Source: CAZTYW01 sp964617695
Lineage (GTDB): Bacteria > Chloroflexota > Dehalococcoidia > UBA2247 > RBG-13-53-26
Assembly: GCA_964617695.1 (NCBI GenBank)
Contig: CAZTYW010000006.1
Span: 1 to 50,746 of the forward strand
Direction: 5' to 3'
Length of the DNA: 50,746 nucleotides
The notes under the pieces are model-generated. The model was not told the origin of the DNA and searched no databases. It was given only the letters and a program-made list of their open reading frames with translations. Position numbers and translations under genes: made by a program. Positions 1-7,974 of this stretch are shown here, in pieces; positions within the stretch are counted from its first letter, which is position 1, and the number at the start of each line of letters is the position of its first letter.

Positions 1-2429
1 TTGAGGGTGAGGGTACCGTTGCTCACGTCGCTTACCAGCACTGCCGTCAGCGGGTCGTTCTCGACATCCGTGTCATTGGTCAGCACACCCGGAGCCAGGA
101 CGCTGAGCGTGCCGTCTTCGTTCACCGTGTAGGCGTCATTGTTTGCCACCGGAGCATCGTTGACCGGGTTGACGGTGATGGTCACCGTGGCCGAACTGGA
201 GTAGGCGGCGCCATCAAAAGCCTGGTAGATGAAGGAGTCGGCGCCGAAGAAGTCGGGGTCGGGGGCATAGGTGAAAGATCCGTCACTATTGAGGGTGAGG
301 GTGCCGTTGGTGACGTCGGTGACCAGCACCGCCGTGAGTGTATCGTTCTCCACATCGGTATCATTGCCCAGCACACCGGGAGCGGGAACGCTGAGTGTGC
401 CGTCCTCGTCCACCGTGTAGGCGTCATCGGTTGCCACTGGTGGATCGTTGACCGGGTTGACGGTGATGGTCACTGTGGCAGGCGTATTCACTGACAGTGC
501 TGACCCGTCACTAGCCCGGTAGGTAAAGCTGTCTGCGCCGTAGAAGTCCGGGTTAGGGGTGTAGGAAAAGGAGCCTTCGCTGTTGAGGGAGAGGGTGCCG
601 TTGGTGGTCCCAGTCTCAAGCAAAGCCGTCAACGTCCCACCGTCCGCGTCGCTGTCATTGCTCAGCACACCTGGAGCAGGCACATTGAGCGTGCTGTCCT
701 CGTCCACACTGTAGGCATCATCTACGACCACCGGCGGTTCATTGATGGCCGTTGTTGCACCGACCTCCGTGCGGGGTGTCTGATCGCTGCTCATGGTCAC
801 CGAGTTCGTGATCACAGTACCGCCAGCCATACTGTAGTCTGCGATTACCTGGAATCCAGCCTCCTGGCCGGTGACTCCCGCAGCGAGGATGCCCACGTTC
901 CATCTTATGGCCTCCACCGTGCCTGGGTCTGCCGGCTCTGAGGCATTCCATGCGGAAGCGTAATAGTACTGAAATGTTACGCCGCTCGGCCCGTATGCGC
1001 TGCCGCCCACGTATGTGGTGTAGGTAGGAATCCAGTCTTCCAGGACGACGTTGTTGAATGCAGTGCCTGTGTCGTTCCCGTAGGTGATTGAGTACGTTAT
1101 GGCAGCCCCAGGCTCGACGGGATCCGGTGAGTCCACTTTGGATAGAGAAGGTACAAGCCCGGTGCCGACGGTGGTTGTAGCCGTGTCCGTCGAGCTTATT
1201 TCGGCGCTGCTGATTTTGGCTGCAGCCAGAATAGAAGTCCCGTCAGCCAGGCCTGAGTCCACAGCCACCTGGAACCCTGCCTGCTGCCCAGTTATGTTGC
1301 TCAGCGCTCCAATGTTCCATCTTATCGACTGCACCGTAGCTGGTTCTGTTGTGGTCCAGGAGAAACCATCAGAATACTCGATGGTCACCCCGGTTTCCCC
1401 AAAGGCGCTACCGCTCAGATAGGTTGTGTTGCTCGGAATGTCACTCTTTATGCTTGTGTTCGTGGCATCGGCGTTGCCAGCATTGCCGTAGGTGGACGTG
1501 TACGTTATGGTACCCCCCGCCGGCACCGGATCAGGGCTGTCCGCCAGGGATATGGTCAGGTCTGCGTTGGAGGAGATCACGTCCAGGCTGCCTGTCCACA
1601 TGGTGGCGTTGTAATGGAAGCTGGCCAAGTTGGTGTTGGCATCCAGCTGGAGCGAGGTGAAGGTGCTTGTCCCGGGACGGACCGCGCGAAGCGTGTAATA
1701 GGCCCTTACGCCCTTGTACGCGATGGCCTTTGGATCAGAGTAATACATGTCGTACTCGGTGTAGACAATGGGCCCGCTGCAATCGGCCGTGGCGTAGAAA
1801 TCCAGTCGAACCTGCTCCATCTCAAACAGCCTTCTATCAAACTGCAGCGGGAGGGAGAGGTAGCCGATGGTTCTGGTATCAGAGGCCTGTGCCTCGACTA
1901 CGAAGGTCTCACCGAGGTAGATTGCGGCCGGTACGCTGATAACGTTTGAATCGTCCTGTCCCTGTTCTGACAGGCCTTCCACCTGGAGCGTTTGCGTGCC
2001 CATTGCCGAGACCTGGTCCGACGAAACGTCGACCCTGAAAGACCTGGTAGTGCCTATGGCACTGACGTTGCGGGCGATCTCAACTACCCAGAAAACGTCT
2101 GCCTGTTGCCCGGGGGCCAGGTCTCCCACGGACTTCACCAGCGTCTCATACTCGGAGAGCTTGATATAGATGTTGGAACTGGTCCACTGGAAGTTGACGA
2201 AAGCATTGCTGACGGGGTCGGTCCCGTTGCTGGTCACCCTGGCGTGGATGACTGACTTGTCCGGGCCGATGGGGTTGCCCAGGGCGTCGAAGCCATCGGG
2301 GTTGTTGGAGTCTATGCCTATCCTGTCCCACGACAGGATTTCAACGCTCAGGGAAGGAGCCGCCTTGACGCGCGTGGCCGCCATGGGTGATAAAGGCAGC
2401 AAAGACAGCACAACTGCCAGCAGCACCAC
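1..2429 (-). CDS. Secreted repeat protein with DUF11-like and cadherin-like tandem-95 domains (3' end outside window)
   Basis: This reading frame is open on the minus strand from 2480 to the window edge. A hydrophobic segment rich in V and L followed by 'SPMAA' reads as a signal peptide, so the product is probably exported to the cell surface. After about 260 residues of beta-rich sequence come two DUF11-like repeats ('DSPDPVPAGGTITYT', 'DSPDPVEPGAAITYS'). Three cadherin-like repeats follow, beginning 'NEPPVVVDDAY', 'NDPPVATDDAY' and 'NDAPVANNDAY' at 743, 449 and 161. They are spaced 98 and 96 residues apart, the classic tandem-95 period, with 'VDEDGTL' and 'GVLxNDxDxE' calcium-type motifs. 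Such proteins usually serve adhesion or S-layer-like roles; that part is inference. The start is uncertain: no ATG lies in frame before the signal peptide, so GTG at 2429 is a placeholder (CTG at 2462 also fits). An ATG at 2478 lies in another frame. Confidence 0.85.
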   Translation of the reverse strand, partial: MVLLAVVLSLLPLSPMAATRVKAAPSLSVEILSWDRIGIDSNNPDGFDALGNPIGPDKSVIHARVTSNGTDPVSNAFVNFQWTSSNIYIKLSEYETLVKSVGDLAPGQQADVFWVVEIARNVSAIGTTRSFRVDVSSDQVSAMGTQTLQVEGLSEQGQDDSNVISVPAAIYLGETFVVEAQASDTRTIGYLSLPLQFDRRLFEMEQVRLDFYATADCSGPIVYTEYDMYYSDPKAIAYKGVRAYYTLRAVRPGTSTFTSLQLDANTNLASFHYNATMWTGSLDVISSNADLTISLADSPDPVPAGGTITYTSTYGNAGNADATNTSIKSDIPSNTTYLSGSAFGETGVTIEYSDGFSWTTTEPATVQSIRWNIGALSNITGQQAGFQVAVDSGLADGTSILAAAKISSAEISSTDTATTTVGTGLVPSLSKVDSPDPVEPGAAITYSITYGNDTGTAFNNVVLEDWIPTYTTYVGGSAYGPSGVTFQYYYASAWNASEPADPGTVEAIRWNVGILAAGVTGQEAGFQVIADYSMAGGTVITNSVTMSSDQTPRTEVGATTAINEPPVVVDDAYSVDEDSTLNVPAPGVLSNDSDADGGTLTALLETGTTNGTLSLNSEGSFSYTPNPDFYGADSFTYRASDGSALSVNTPATVTITVNPVNDPPVATDDAYTVDEDGTLSVPAPGVLGNDTDVENDTLTAVLVTDVTNGTLTLNSDGSFTYAPDPDFFGADSFIYQAFDGAAYSSSATVTITVNPVNDAPVANNDAYTVNEDGTLSVLAPGVLTNDTDVENDPLTAVLVSDVSNGTLTL
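63..743 (-). repeat. Tandem protein-level repeats (tandem-95 type), about 96-98 codons each
   Basis: Repeat units start at 743, 449 and 161 (minus strand) within the surface protein gene. Units two and three are also close at the DNA level, for example in the stretches encoding 'VTITVNPVNDxPV' and 'DEDGTLSV'. The array continues beyond the window edge. Confidence 0.8.
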
Positions 2430-2701
2430 TGCAGGGATGCGACGTCTGCTTGTCTGGCCCAGTTTCCCACCCCGCCATTGTTAAACCTGGCCTTTGCGCG
2501 TATCCCAAGCTACTGGCTTTCTGGTGGCTGCCGCCCGTCAATCAGGATTGTGGATGCCAATTGCAGGGATTCCGTAGCTGCGAGAAGAACGTGCGAACTG
2601 CTCCTGCAACATACGTCAAGGCCAGATTCCATGGTTATGGGTGCCAGCTGCAGTGTACGCGAGTCACAACCACCACGGAAGGCTGGTTTGGAGACGAGAA
2701 C

Positions 2702-2801
2702 NNNNNNNNNNNNNNNNNNNNNNNNNNNNNNNNNNNNNNNNNNNNNNNNNNNNNNNNNNNNNNNNNNNNNNNNNNNNNNNNNNNNNNNNNNNNNNNNNNN
2801 N
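2702..2801. other. Assembly gap (100 N)
   Basis: A run of exactly 100 N, a nominal scaffold spacer. Its true length is unknown. Confidence 0.99.
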
Positions 2802-2868
2802 CACCACTGCCGGCCTGACCAGGCATGCATCCTGGACTGCCCGAGCCAATGCAGGAAACCCATGGTGA

Positions 2869-2874
2869 TATAAT
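2869..2874 (+). promoter_or_regulatory. -10 box (TATAAT) 13 bases before the radical SAM gene
   Basis: A perfect TATAAT ends 13 bases before the ATG at 2888, so transcription would start about 6 bases upstream of the codon, leaving almost no leader. No good -35 box is seen at 16-18 bases. Confidence 0.5.
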
Positions 2875-2887
2875 TGTGAACGGCGCT

Positions 2888-3763
2888 ATGGAACGGATGG
2901 TGATCATACGGCCCCCCAGCGAGGCCAACAGCCTTCTGCTCCCTGTCACCCTCGGTTGCTCACATAACAGGTGCACGTTCTGCGGTACCTACACCGGCGT
3001 CCGGTTCAGGATAAGGAGCATAGACGACGTCAAGGCCGATGTAGACCGGATAGCCAGCAACTATGGCTGGAGTGTTGACAGGGTCTTCCTGGAGAACGGC
3101 GATGCGCTGGTGTGCCGCCAGGAAATGCTGGTGGCGATACTGGAGCACCTGAACAGGAGATTCACCAGGCTGGAGCGCGTCGGCACCTACGCCAATCCGC
3201 AGAACCTGCTCGTGAAGAGTGTGGATGATCTCAGGGCTCTTCGGGATCTCAAGCTGGGGATGATATACCTGGGCGTCGAGACAGGCGATGAAGAGCTTCT
3301 CCGGAGAATCGACAAGGGGGTCAGCAGGAGCCAGATGGTCGAGGCGGGGAGAAAGGCCAAAGCGGCGGGCATCCCGCTCTCGGTGACGGTCCTGCTGGGG
3401 CTGGCCGGCATGGAGGGCAGCGAGCGGCATGCGATTGAGACGGCAAAGATTCTCACCGAGATCGACCCTGACTTCTGCGGTGCGCTCACCCTGATGCTGG
3501 TGCCAGGGACTCGGCTCCACGACCAGTGGCAGCGTGGGGAATTCTCGCCCCTTTCACCCTTCCAGTACCTCGAAGAGTTGCGGCAGATGATCGCTCACTC
3601 TGACTTTGCCAACTGCTTCTTCGCCTCAAACCACGCCTCGAACTACCTGCCCCTGCGTCTGCAACTGCCACAGCAGAAAGACGAGGGGCTGAAGCTGCTC
3701 GACAAAGTCCTGGCGGCTCGGGACGAGCGCGCCCTCAGGCCGGATTACCTCAGGGCGCTATGA
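2888..3763 (+). CDS. Radical SAM protein (Elp3/B12-type domain family, 'RPPSEA' group)
   Basis: The protein opens with 'MERMVIIRPPSEANSLLLPVT', typical of a widespread, poorly characterised radical SAM group. The cluster motif is 'CSHNRCTFC' at residues 24-32, which is C-x4-C-x2-C rather than the usual C-x3-C-x2-C. I take all three cysteines as ligands of the 4Fe-4S cluster that cleaves S-adenosylmethionine. A 'GVETGDEELLRRIDKG' segment follows, as in Elp3/MiaB/NifB-type domains. There is no B12-binding or extra ferredoxin domain, and the C-terminus is plain helix. An in-frame ATG at 2825 would add 21 residues, but those lie upstream of a good -10 box, so I prefer 2888. The substrate is unknown. 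It lies just after an assembly gap and is convergent with the acyl-CoA synthetase genes. Confidence 0.85.
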   Translation: MERMVIIRPPSEANSLLLPVTLGCSHNRCTFCGTYTGVRFRIRSIDDVKADVDRIASNYGWSVDRVFLENGDALVCRQEMLVAILEHLNRRFTRLERVGTYANPQNLLVKSVDDLRALRDLKLGMIYLGVETGDEELLRRIDKGVSRSQMVEAGRKAKAAGIPLSVTVLLGLAGMEGSERHAIETAKILTEIDPDFCGALTLMLVPGTRLHDQWQRGEFSPLSPFQYLEELRQMIAHSDFANCFFASNHASNYLPLRLQLPQQKDEGLKLLDKVLAARDERALRPDYLRAL

Positions 3764-3809
3764 CCGCCGGCCGGTCCGCAGTGCACAGTCCTGGTAGCGT
3801 GCGGCCGGT

Positions 3810-5249
3810 CTAGGCTTCTGCCTTGCCCCCTGCCATGAACCTGTGATAGCTGGCAAACCGTCTTAGGGCGCCGCAGGCCCTGCGCAGTGAGCTGTAGGTG
3901 GTAATGCCTGCCTGCCTCAGTTCCTGTACGAGCTCTTCAGCCACCGCTGCCTTCCCCTGTTCCTGTACCGCCATGACCACAGGCTTGCCCGCCGGGTTCT
4001 CCCGCCCAAAGCTCGAGACACATTGCTTGAACTCGGCCATTCGCTCAGGCGTAAACCACTTGGAGAAGTCGGCACCCACGTGGATGATGATGACGTCTAT
4101 GAGAGGGTCCGCAGCCACGGTCCCCATGGCCCGCTGCAACGCGGCCACCGTGGCAAATATACTACCTGTGTCCATTGGGTTGACCACACTCTGGTTCACC
4201 AGGGAGACAAACTCTAGTAGCCTGGCCCGCGTCGCCGGGGAAAGCGCCGGTACGTCTATGCCTTCCTCGGCGCAGATGTCAGCCGTGGCCACGTTGTTTC
4301 CCCCTCCGCCGCCGAACACCGCTACCCGCCCTCCCGGCGATGGCCTCAACTGAAGTATGGTCATGGCGATGTCGGCCATCTCCTCAATCGAGCCGACCCT
4401 TATGGCTCCGGTCTGCTTGAAGAATGCGTCCCACACCTGTCCGTCCCCTGCCAGGGAACCGGTGTGTGTGGCAGCGGCCCTGGCCCCCGCTCTGGTGAGG
4501 CCGCCCTTCCAGATAATTACCGGCTTGCTGAGGTTTATCCGCCTGACCAGATCGGCAAGCCGCCTGCCGTCTTTGACACCCTCAATATAGAGGCAGATGA
4601 TCTGCGTTTCCGGATCGGTGGCCAGGTATTCCAGAAAGTCGGTGGAGTCCATGACCAGGGCGTTGCCGTAGCTTATCACCTTGCTGAATCCGATTCCGTG
4701 CGCCGGGCCCAGCCTGACGAAAATCAGGCCGTGGCCGCCACTCTGCGACACGAAGGCCACGGGGCCCTGAGTAAGCACGATCTGGTCGTACATCTGCATC
4801 CGCGCCGACGGCACGTGGTAGCCGAGGCAGTTGGGCCCCACGACGCGAAGGCCTCCCCTCACCGCGATATCCCGCATCCTGGCCTCCATTTCGCTTCCTG
4901 CTGGTTCTCCGGTCTCAGAGAAGCCGGCCGTGGCAATCTGTACGTTGAGTGCCCCGGCTGCCACGCAGTCTTCCAGCACCTGGGGCACGGAAGCCACCGG
5001 TACCGCCACTATTACAAGGTCGAGGGGCTCAGGAATGGCGGTCACGCTCGGATATGCCTTCAGGCCTTCGATCATGCTGGCCCTGGGATTTACGGGGTAT
5101 ATGCGTCCTTCGAACCCGGCCTGCTTGAGTAGATGCAGGAACGTCAGGCCGGTGTAACCGGGTGGATGGCCGCTATCGTCTCTGGGCACGCCCACGATAG
5201 CGATGGACTTCGGATGGAAAGCTTGTTCGAGACTCGGGTCTGCTGTCAT
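3810..5249 (-). CDS. NDP-forming acyl-CoA synthetase, alpha-type subunit (CoA-binding and succinyl-CoA-ligase-like domains)
   Basis: The protein has an N-terminal Rossmann CoA-binding domain ('SIAIVGVPRDDSG', 'GRIYPVNPRA', residues about 14-110) and two succinyl-CoA ligase-like flavodoxin domains. The phosphorylated histidine of the family is H262 in 'ATHTGSLAG', and the partner glutamate is E223 in 'YIEGVKDGRR'. Enzymes of this family interconvert acyl-CoA, NDP and phosphate with acid, CoA and NTP. They need an ATP-grasp beta subunit or domain, which is not encoded here, so the partner must lie elsewhere or the protein has another role. ATG at 5249 follows a GAGGG ribosome site, giving 479 residues. 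A longer frame to 5381 exists but overlaps the upstream gene even more. Its start overlaps the end of the upstream paralogue by 77 bases, so the two are probably co-transcribed. Confidence 0.88.
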   Translation of the reverse strand: MTADPSLEQAFHPKSIAIVGVPRDDSGHPPGYTGLTFLHLLKQAGFEGRIYPVNPRASMIEGLKAYPSVTAIPEPLDLVIVAVPVASVPQVLEDCVAAGALNVQIATAGFSETGEPAGSEMEARMRDIAVRGGLRVVGPNCLGYHVPSARMQMYDQIVLTQGPVAFVSQSGGHGLIFVRLGPAHGIGFSKVISYGNALVMDSTDFLEYLATDPETQIICLYIEGVKDGRRLADLVRRINLSKPVIIWKGGLTRAGARAAATHTGSLAGDGQVWDAFFKQTGAIRVGSIEEMADIAMTILQLRPSPGGRVAVFGGGGGNNVATADICAEEGIDVPALSPATRARLLEFVSLVNQSVVNPMDTGSIFATVAALQRAMGTVAADPLIDVIIIHVGADFSKWFTPERMAEFKQCVSSFGRENPAGKPVVMAVQEQGKAAVAEELVQELRQAGITTYSSLRRACGALRRFASYHRFMAGGKAEA

Positions 5250-6657
5250 GGTGCCCTCGCTTCTGGTGGTAGGAAATGAACCGGCTGACTGCCCGGGCAG
5301 CCTGCAGGTAGGAACGGTAGACCGGGAACCCTGCCTTGAAGAACTGCCCCTGCATTTCCCAGACGACCTTCTCATTTTCACTCAGACCGGCGGTGCGGAG
5401 AACGATGACTACAGGTCTGTCGATGCTCTTGCCGGCTTCGATCACGGCGTCTATCTCATGGCTGTATGTTGGCAATCCAACCTTGAGAGCAATAACTACA
5501 GGTAGTGATACGAACAAAATGTCAATCCCGTCCCAGCCGCCGATGACCTCGATCGTCTTGGCGAGTGAGGGTGGGTCCAGGTATATGCCTGTTGCCGTAT
5601 CAAGAGGATTGCGTAGCCCGACCCCGACCGGCGGCGTAAATCTGAGCAAGTCCTGCCGTAGCTGACGGGGGAATACCGGCACAACCAGTCCGGCCCTTTC
5701 GCACTGGTCTGCCGCCACCACGTTTGCCCCTCCGCCCATGCCTATGATGCCGATCCTCCTTCCACGCGGCGGCCTCATGTACGAGAATGCCTCGATAGTG
5801 TCTATCAACTCCTCTATGTCTTGGACCTGTATGGCCCCTGCCTGCTGGCACAGCGAGTCCCATGTGTCTCTGCTACCGGCCAGTGCGCCGGTATGTGAGG
5901 CCACCGCCTCCGTTCCGGCCTGTGTTGTTCCACCCTTGAGGACGATCACAGGTTTGGCTGCAGCGGCCTCTCTGAGCACCCTGAGGAATCTCCGGGGCTG
6001 CCTTATCCCCTCGATATAGGCGGCGATGGTCGCGGTGCCGCTGTCGTGAGCGAAGTGCTCGATGAAATCCGCCTCGTTCAGGTCGACCGCGTTTCCGTAG
6101 CTGACGAGCTTCCTGAAGTATATCTGGCGCTCTGCTGCGGCGAGGATCAGGTCCCTGGCGTTACCTCCACTTTGAGACAGAAAGCTTACGTCGCCGCTCT
6201 CCCGGCTAATACTGCCGTCGAGCGACAGCCCTGCCTCGGGGCAGTGCAGTCCCAGGCAGTTCGGCCCGACAACCCGCACGCCGCCCTGGCGAGCGATCTT
6301 CAGAATCTCCCTTTCCAGCCGCACCCCTTCCCTGTCTCCGGTCTCACCGAAGCCAGCGCTAAAGATGACGACCACCTTCACTCCTGCCTCAACACACTCC
6401 TGCATGAGCTTCGGCGTCATTGGCGCGGGCAGGGCACACACGACGTTGTCAACCGGCTCGGGTATGTCTTTGAGGCTGGGGTAAGCCTTCAGTCTCATGA
6501 TCTCGCTCGCCCTGGGGTTCACCGGATAGATTCTCCCCTCGTAGCCAAGGTTCAATAAGGGGTACAGGAAGTAGATGTTGGTGAGGGAGAGCGGGGCGGC
6601 GGAAGCGCCGACGACGGCTATCGACCTGGGGTGAAACATGAAGCCGATGTCTTGCAT
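5173..6657 (-). CDS. NDP-forming acyl-CoA synthetase, alpha-type subunit (paralogue of the downstream gene)
   Basis: This 494-residue protein has the same architecture as its downstream neighbour: CoA-binding domain ('SIAVVGASAAPLS', 'GRIYPVNPRASEI'), 'GPNCLGLHCPEAG', 'FLSQSGG', phosphohistidine H255 in 'ASHTGALAG' and glutamate E216 in 'YIEGIRQPRR'. It is clearly homologous but well diverged, so this is an old tandem duplication. No ATP-grasp beta subunit is adjacent. The final 25 or so residues ('HHDSRPESRTSF...') lie inside the overlap with the next gene and look like a low-complexity tail. ATG at 6657 is chosen because a -35/-10 pair places transcription start at about this base. A more upstream ATG at 6693 falls within the promoter. 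Confidence 0.88.
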   Translation of the reverse strand: MQDIGFMFHPRSIAVVGASAAPLSLTNIYFLYPLLNLGYEGRIYPVNPRASEIMRLKAYPSLKDIPEPVDNVVCALPAPMTPKLMQECVEAGVKVVVIFSAGFGETGDREGVRLEREILKIARQGGVRVVGPNCLGLHCPEAGLSLDGSISRESGDVSFLSQSGGNARDLILAAAERQIYFRKLVSYGNAVDLNEADFIEHFAHDSGTATIAAYIEGIRQPRRFLRVLREAAAAKPVIVLKGGTTQAGTEAVASHTGALAGSRDTWDSLCQQAGAIQVQDIEELIDTIEAFSYMRPPRGRRIGIIGMGGGANVVAADQCERAGLVVPVFPRQLRQDLLRFTPPVGVGLRNPLDTATGIYLDPPSLAKTIEVIGGWDGIDILFVSLPVVIALKVGLPTYSHEIDAVIEAGKSIDRPVVIVLRTAGLSENEKVVWEMQGQFFKAGFPVYRSYLQAARAVSRFISYHQKRGHHDSRPESRTSFPSEVHRYRGRAQRR

Positions 6658-6664
6658 GTACGTT

Positions 6665-6693
6665 ATTCTTGCAAATGGGCGCAGATGGGTCAA
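6665..6693 (-). promoter_or_regulatory. Promoter for the acyl-CoA synthetase pair, predicted leaderless
   Basis: On the minus strand TTGACC (6693-6688) is followed after 17 bases by AAGAAT (6670-6665). The expected transcription start falls at about 6658-6657, the position of the ATG, so the mRNA would be leaderless. Confidence 0.55.
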
Positions 6694-6765
6694 ACCTGCA
6701 GCAAATGCGGCTGGTCCAGTGCTGGCGGCAATCCTCTCGTTACGTCCGTGCGTCTCAGCTTCACG

Positions 6766-6794
6766 TTGACAATGGTTGCTGGTCGGCTTACCAT
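6766..6794 (+). promoter_or_regulatory. Promoter of the SRP RNA gene
   Basis: TTGACA (6766-6771), a 17-base spacer and TACCAT (6789-6794). The mapped 5' end of the RNA at 6802 lies 8 bases after the -10 box. Confidence 0.75.
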
Positions 6795-6801
6795 TGGCCC
6801 T

Positions 6802-7071
6802 GGGTCGTGCTAAGCGGGGAGCTAGCGGTGCCCTGTACCCGAAATCCGCTATAGCGGGGCTGAATTCCCGTCTGAGGCTGTTGACCTTGTGGGACTGTCC
6901 CTGTTGAGCGGTGTTGAGGATCAGGCCCTGTGCGGCAGAACACTATGAACCCCGTCAGGTCCGGAAGGAAGCAGCGGTAAATAGCAGCTTCTGGGTGCCA
7001 CAGGTCCTCCTGGTCGGAGCTGTCAGACAGGGGTAAGCCATTAGGCGAGGTCGAAGCTGGGTGCACGACCC
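6802..7071 (+). ncRNA. ffs: Signal recognition particle RNA, large bacterial type with Alu domain
   Basis: The invariant Ffh-binding core, GTCAGGTCCGGAAGGAAGCA, sits at 6954-6973 within a hairpin (CCTGTG/CACAGG, CTAT/ATAG). The outer helix continues GATCAGG with CCTGGTC, and CCCTGTT with GACAGGG. Upstream, AGCGGTGCCCTGTACCC and CCGCTATAGC match the Alu domain of the roughly 270-nt Bacillus-type RNA. The closing stem GGGTCGTGC (6802-6810) with GCACGACCC (7063-7071) is perfect over 9 base pairs and defines both ends. The length of 270 nt is that of the long form rather than the roughly 110-nt 4.5S form. The RNA pairs with Ffh and directs ribosomes making membrane or secreted proteins to FtsY; the Alu domain is associated with elongation arrest. 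Confidence 0.96.
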
Positions 7072-7081
7072 TGATTTTTTT
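7049..7081 (+). terminator. Intrinsic terminator of the SRP RNA
   Basis: The closing stem region (GGTCG 7049-7053 with CGACC 7066-7070, or the longer 6802/7071 helix) is followed by seven T at 7075-7081. Confidence 0.65.
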
Positions 7082-7098
7082 ATGTAGCGTGCTGCAGG

Positions 7099-7974
7099 AT
7101 GTCACGGCTGCTGGCTGTAGAGGCAAAGACTCTAATGGCCCGGTATGGACTGCGGGCGAGAAAAAGCCTCGGCCAGCACTTCCTTGTCGATAGGCAGGTG
7201 CTGCGGCAGGTGGTGAAGGCAGCCCAACTGTCGCCGCAGGACACAGTGATTGAGATTGGCCCGGGACTTGGCATCTTGACCAGGGAGCTGGCCAGGCGAG
7301 CGGGCAGGGTTATTGCGGTGGAGACAGACGGTAGGCTGGCCTCTGCCCTGAGTGAGACCATGGTCGCGGCCAACAACGTCAGCATAGTTGAGGCTGACAT
7401 ACTTCACACCGAACCCGGTATGCTCCTGGCTGACGCCGGAGCAGCCAACAGTCCGTTCAGCTACAAAGTAGTGGCCAACATTCCTTACTACATCACGTCC
7501 GCTGTACTTCGCCATTTCCTCGAGGCCCGTGTTAGACCGAGCGTCATGGTCGTCATGGTGCAGAAGGAGGTCGGGGAAGCTGTTACTGCACAGCCGGGCA
7601 GCATGAGTATGCTGGCTGTCAGCGTCCAGTTTTACGGGAGGCCGACCATCGCTGGTCGTGTGCCAGCGCGGAGTTTCTACCCGCGTCCAAAGGTTGACTC
7701 CGTCATCCTGCGGATTGACCTTTATCGGCAGGCCCCCGTCGAGGTGCCACAAGCCGAGAGGTTCTTTGCCGCCGTGCGAGCGGGGTTCAGCGCGCCGCGG
7801 AAGCAACTGCGCAATTCACTGGCTCAGGGCCTGGGGATATCTCCGTCTGACGCCGCTGCCCTTCTTGAGAGGACAATGATAGACCCTCGCCGCCGGGCTG
7901 AGACACTGAGTTTAGACGAGTGGGCAAGAATATCCGGGGAAGTGGACGGACATGGGGCCAACATCGGTGCCTAG
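7099..7974 (+). CDS. rsmA: 16S rRNA (adenine-1518/1519-N6)-dimethyltransferase
   Basis: RsmA/KsgA dimethylates two adjacent adenines in the 3' terminal hairpin of 16S rRNA during late small-subunit assembly. The 291-residue product has every family motif: 'GQHFL' (25-29), the SAM-binding 'EIGPGLGILT' (from 52), the acidic 'VET' loop, the catalytic 'NIPYY' (127-131) and 'FYPRPKVDS'. Length is normal. The ATG at 7099 lies just downstream of the SRP RNA terminator. The gene overlaps ispE by 23 bases, so the two are translationally linked. Confidence 0.97.
   Translation: MSRLLAVEAKTLMARYGLRARKSLGQHFLVDRQVLRQVVKAAQLSPQDTVIEIGPGLGILTRELARRAGRVIAVETDGRLASALSETMVAANNVSIVEADILHTEPGMLLADAGAANSPFSYKVVANIPYYITSAVLRHFLEARVRPSVMVVMVQKEVGEAVTAQPGSMSMLAVSVQFYGRPTIAGRVPARSFYPRPKVDSVILRIDLYRQAPVEVPQAERFFAAVRAGFSAPRKQLRNSLAQGLGISPSDAAALLERTMIDPRRRAETLSLDEWARISGEVDGHGANIGA

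Larger units (their letters stand above)
2430..2887. other. Intergenic region containing a scaffold gap
   Basis: Between the divergent surface-protein gene and the radical SAM gene I see no convincing coding sequence apart from possible N-terminal extensions of the neighbours. The 100-N run at 2702-2801 splits the interval, so the two flanking genes need not be true neighbours. Confidence 0.6.

Noticed and set aside
2387..2976. Open frames across the first N gap
   Set aside because: They are open only because N codons contain no stops; there is no family similarity on either side.
4464..5132. 222-codon plus-strand frame within the acyl-CoA synthetase gene
   Set aside because: Antisense shadow of a well-supported coding region.
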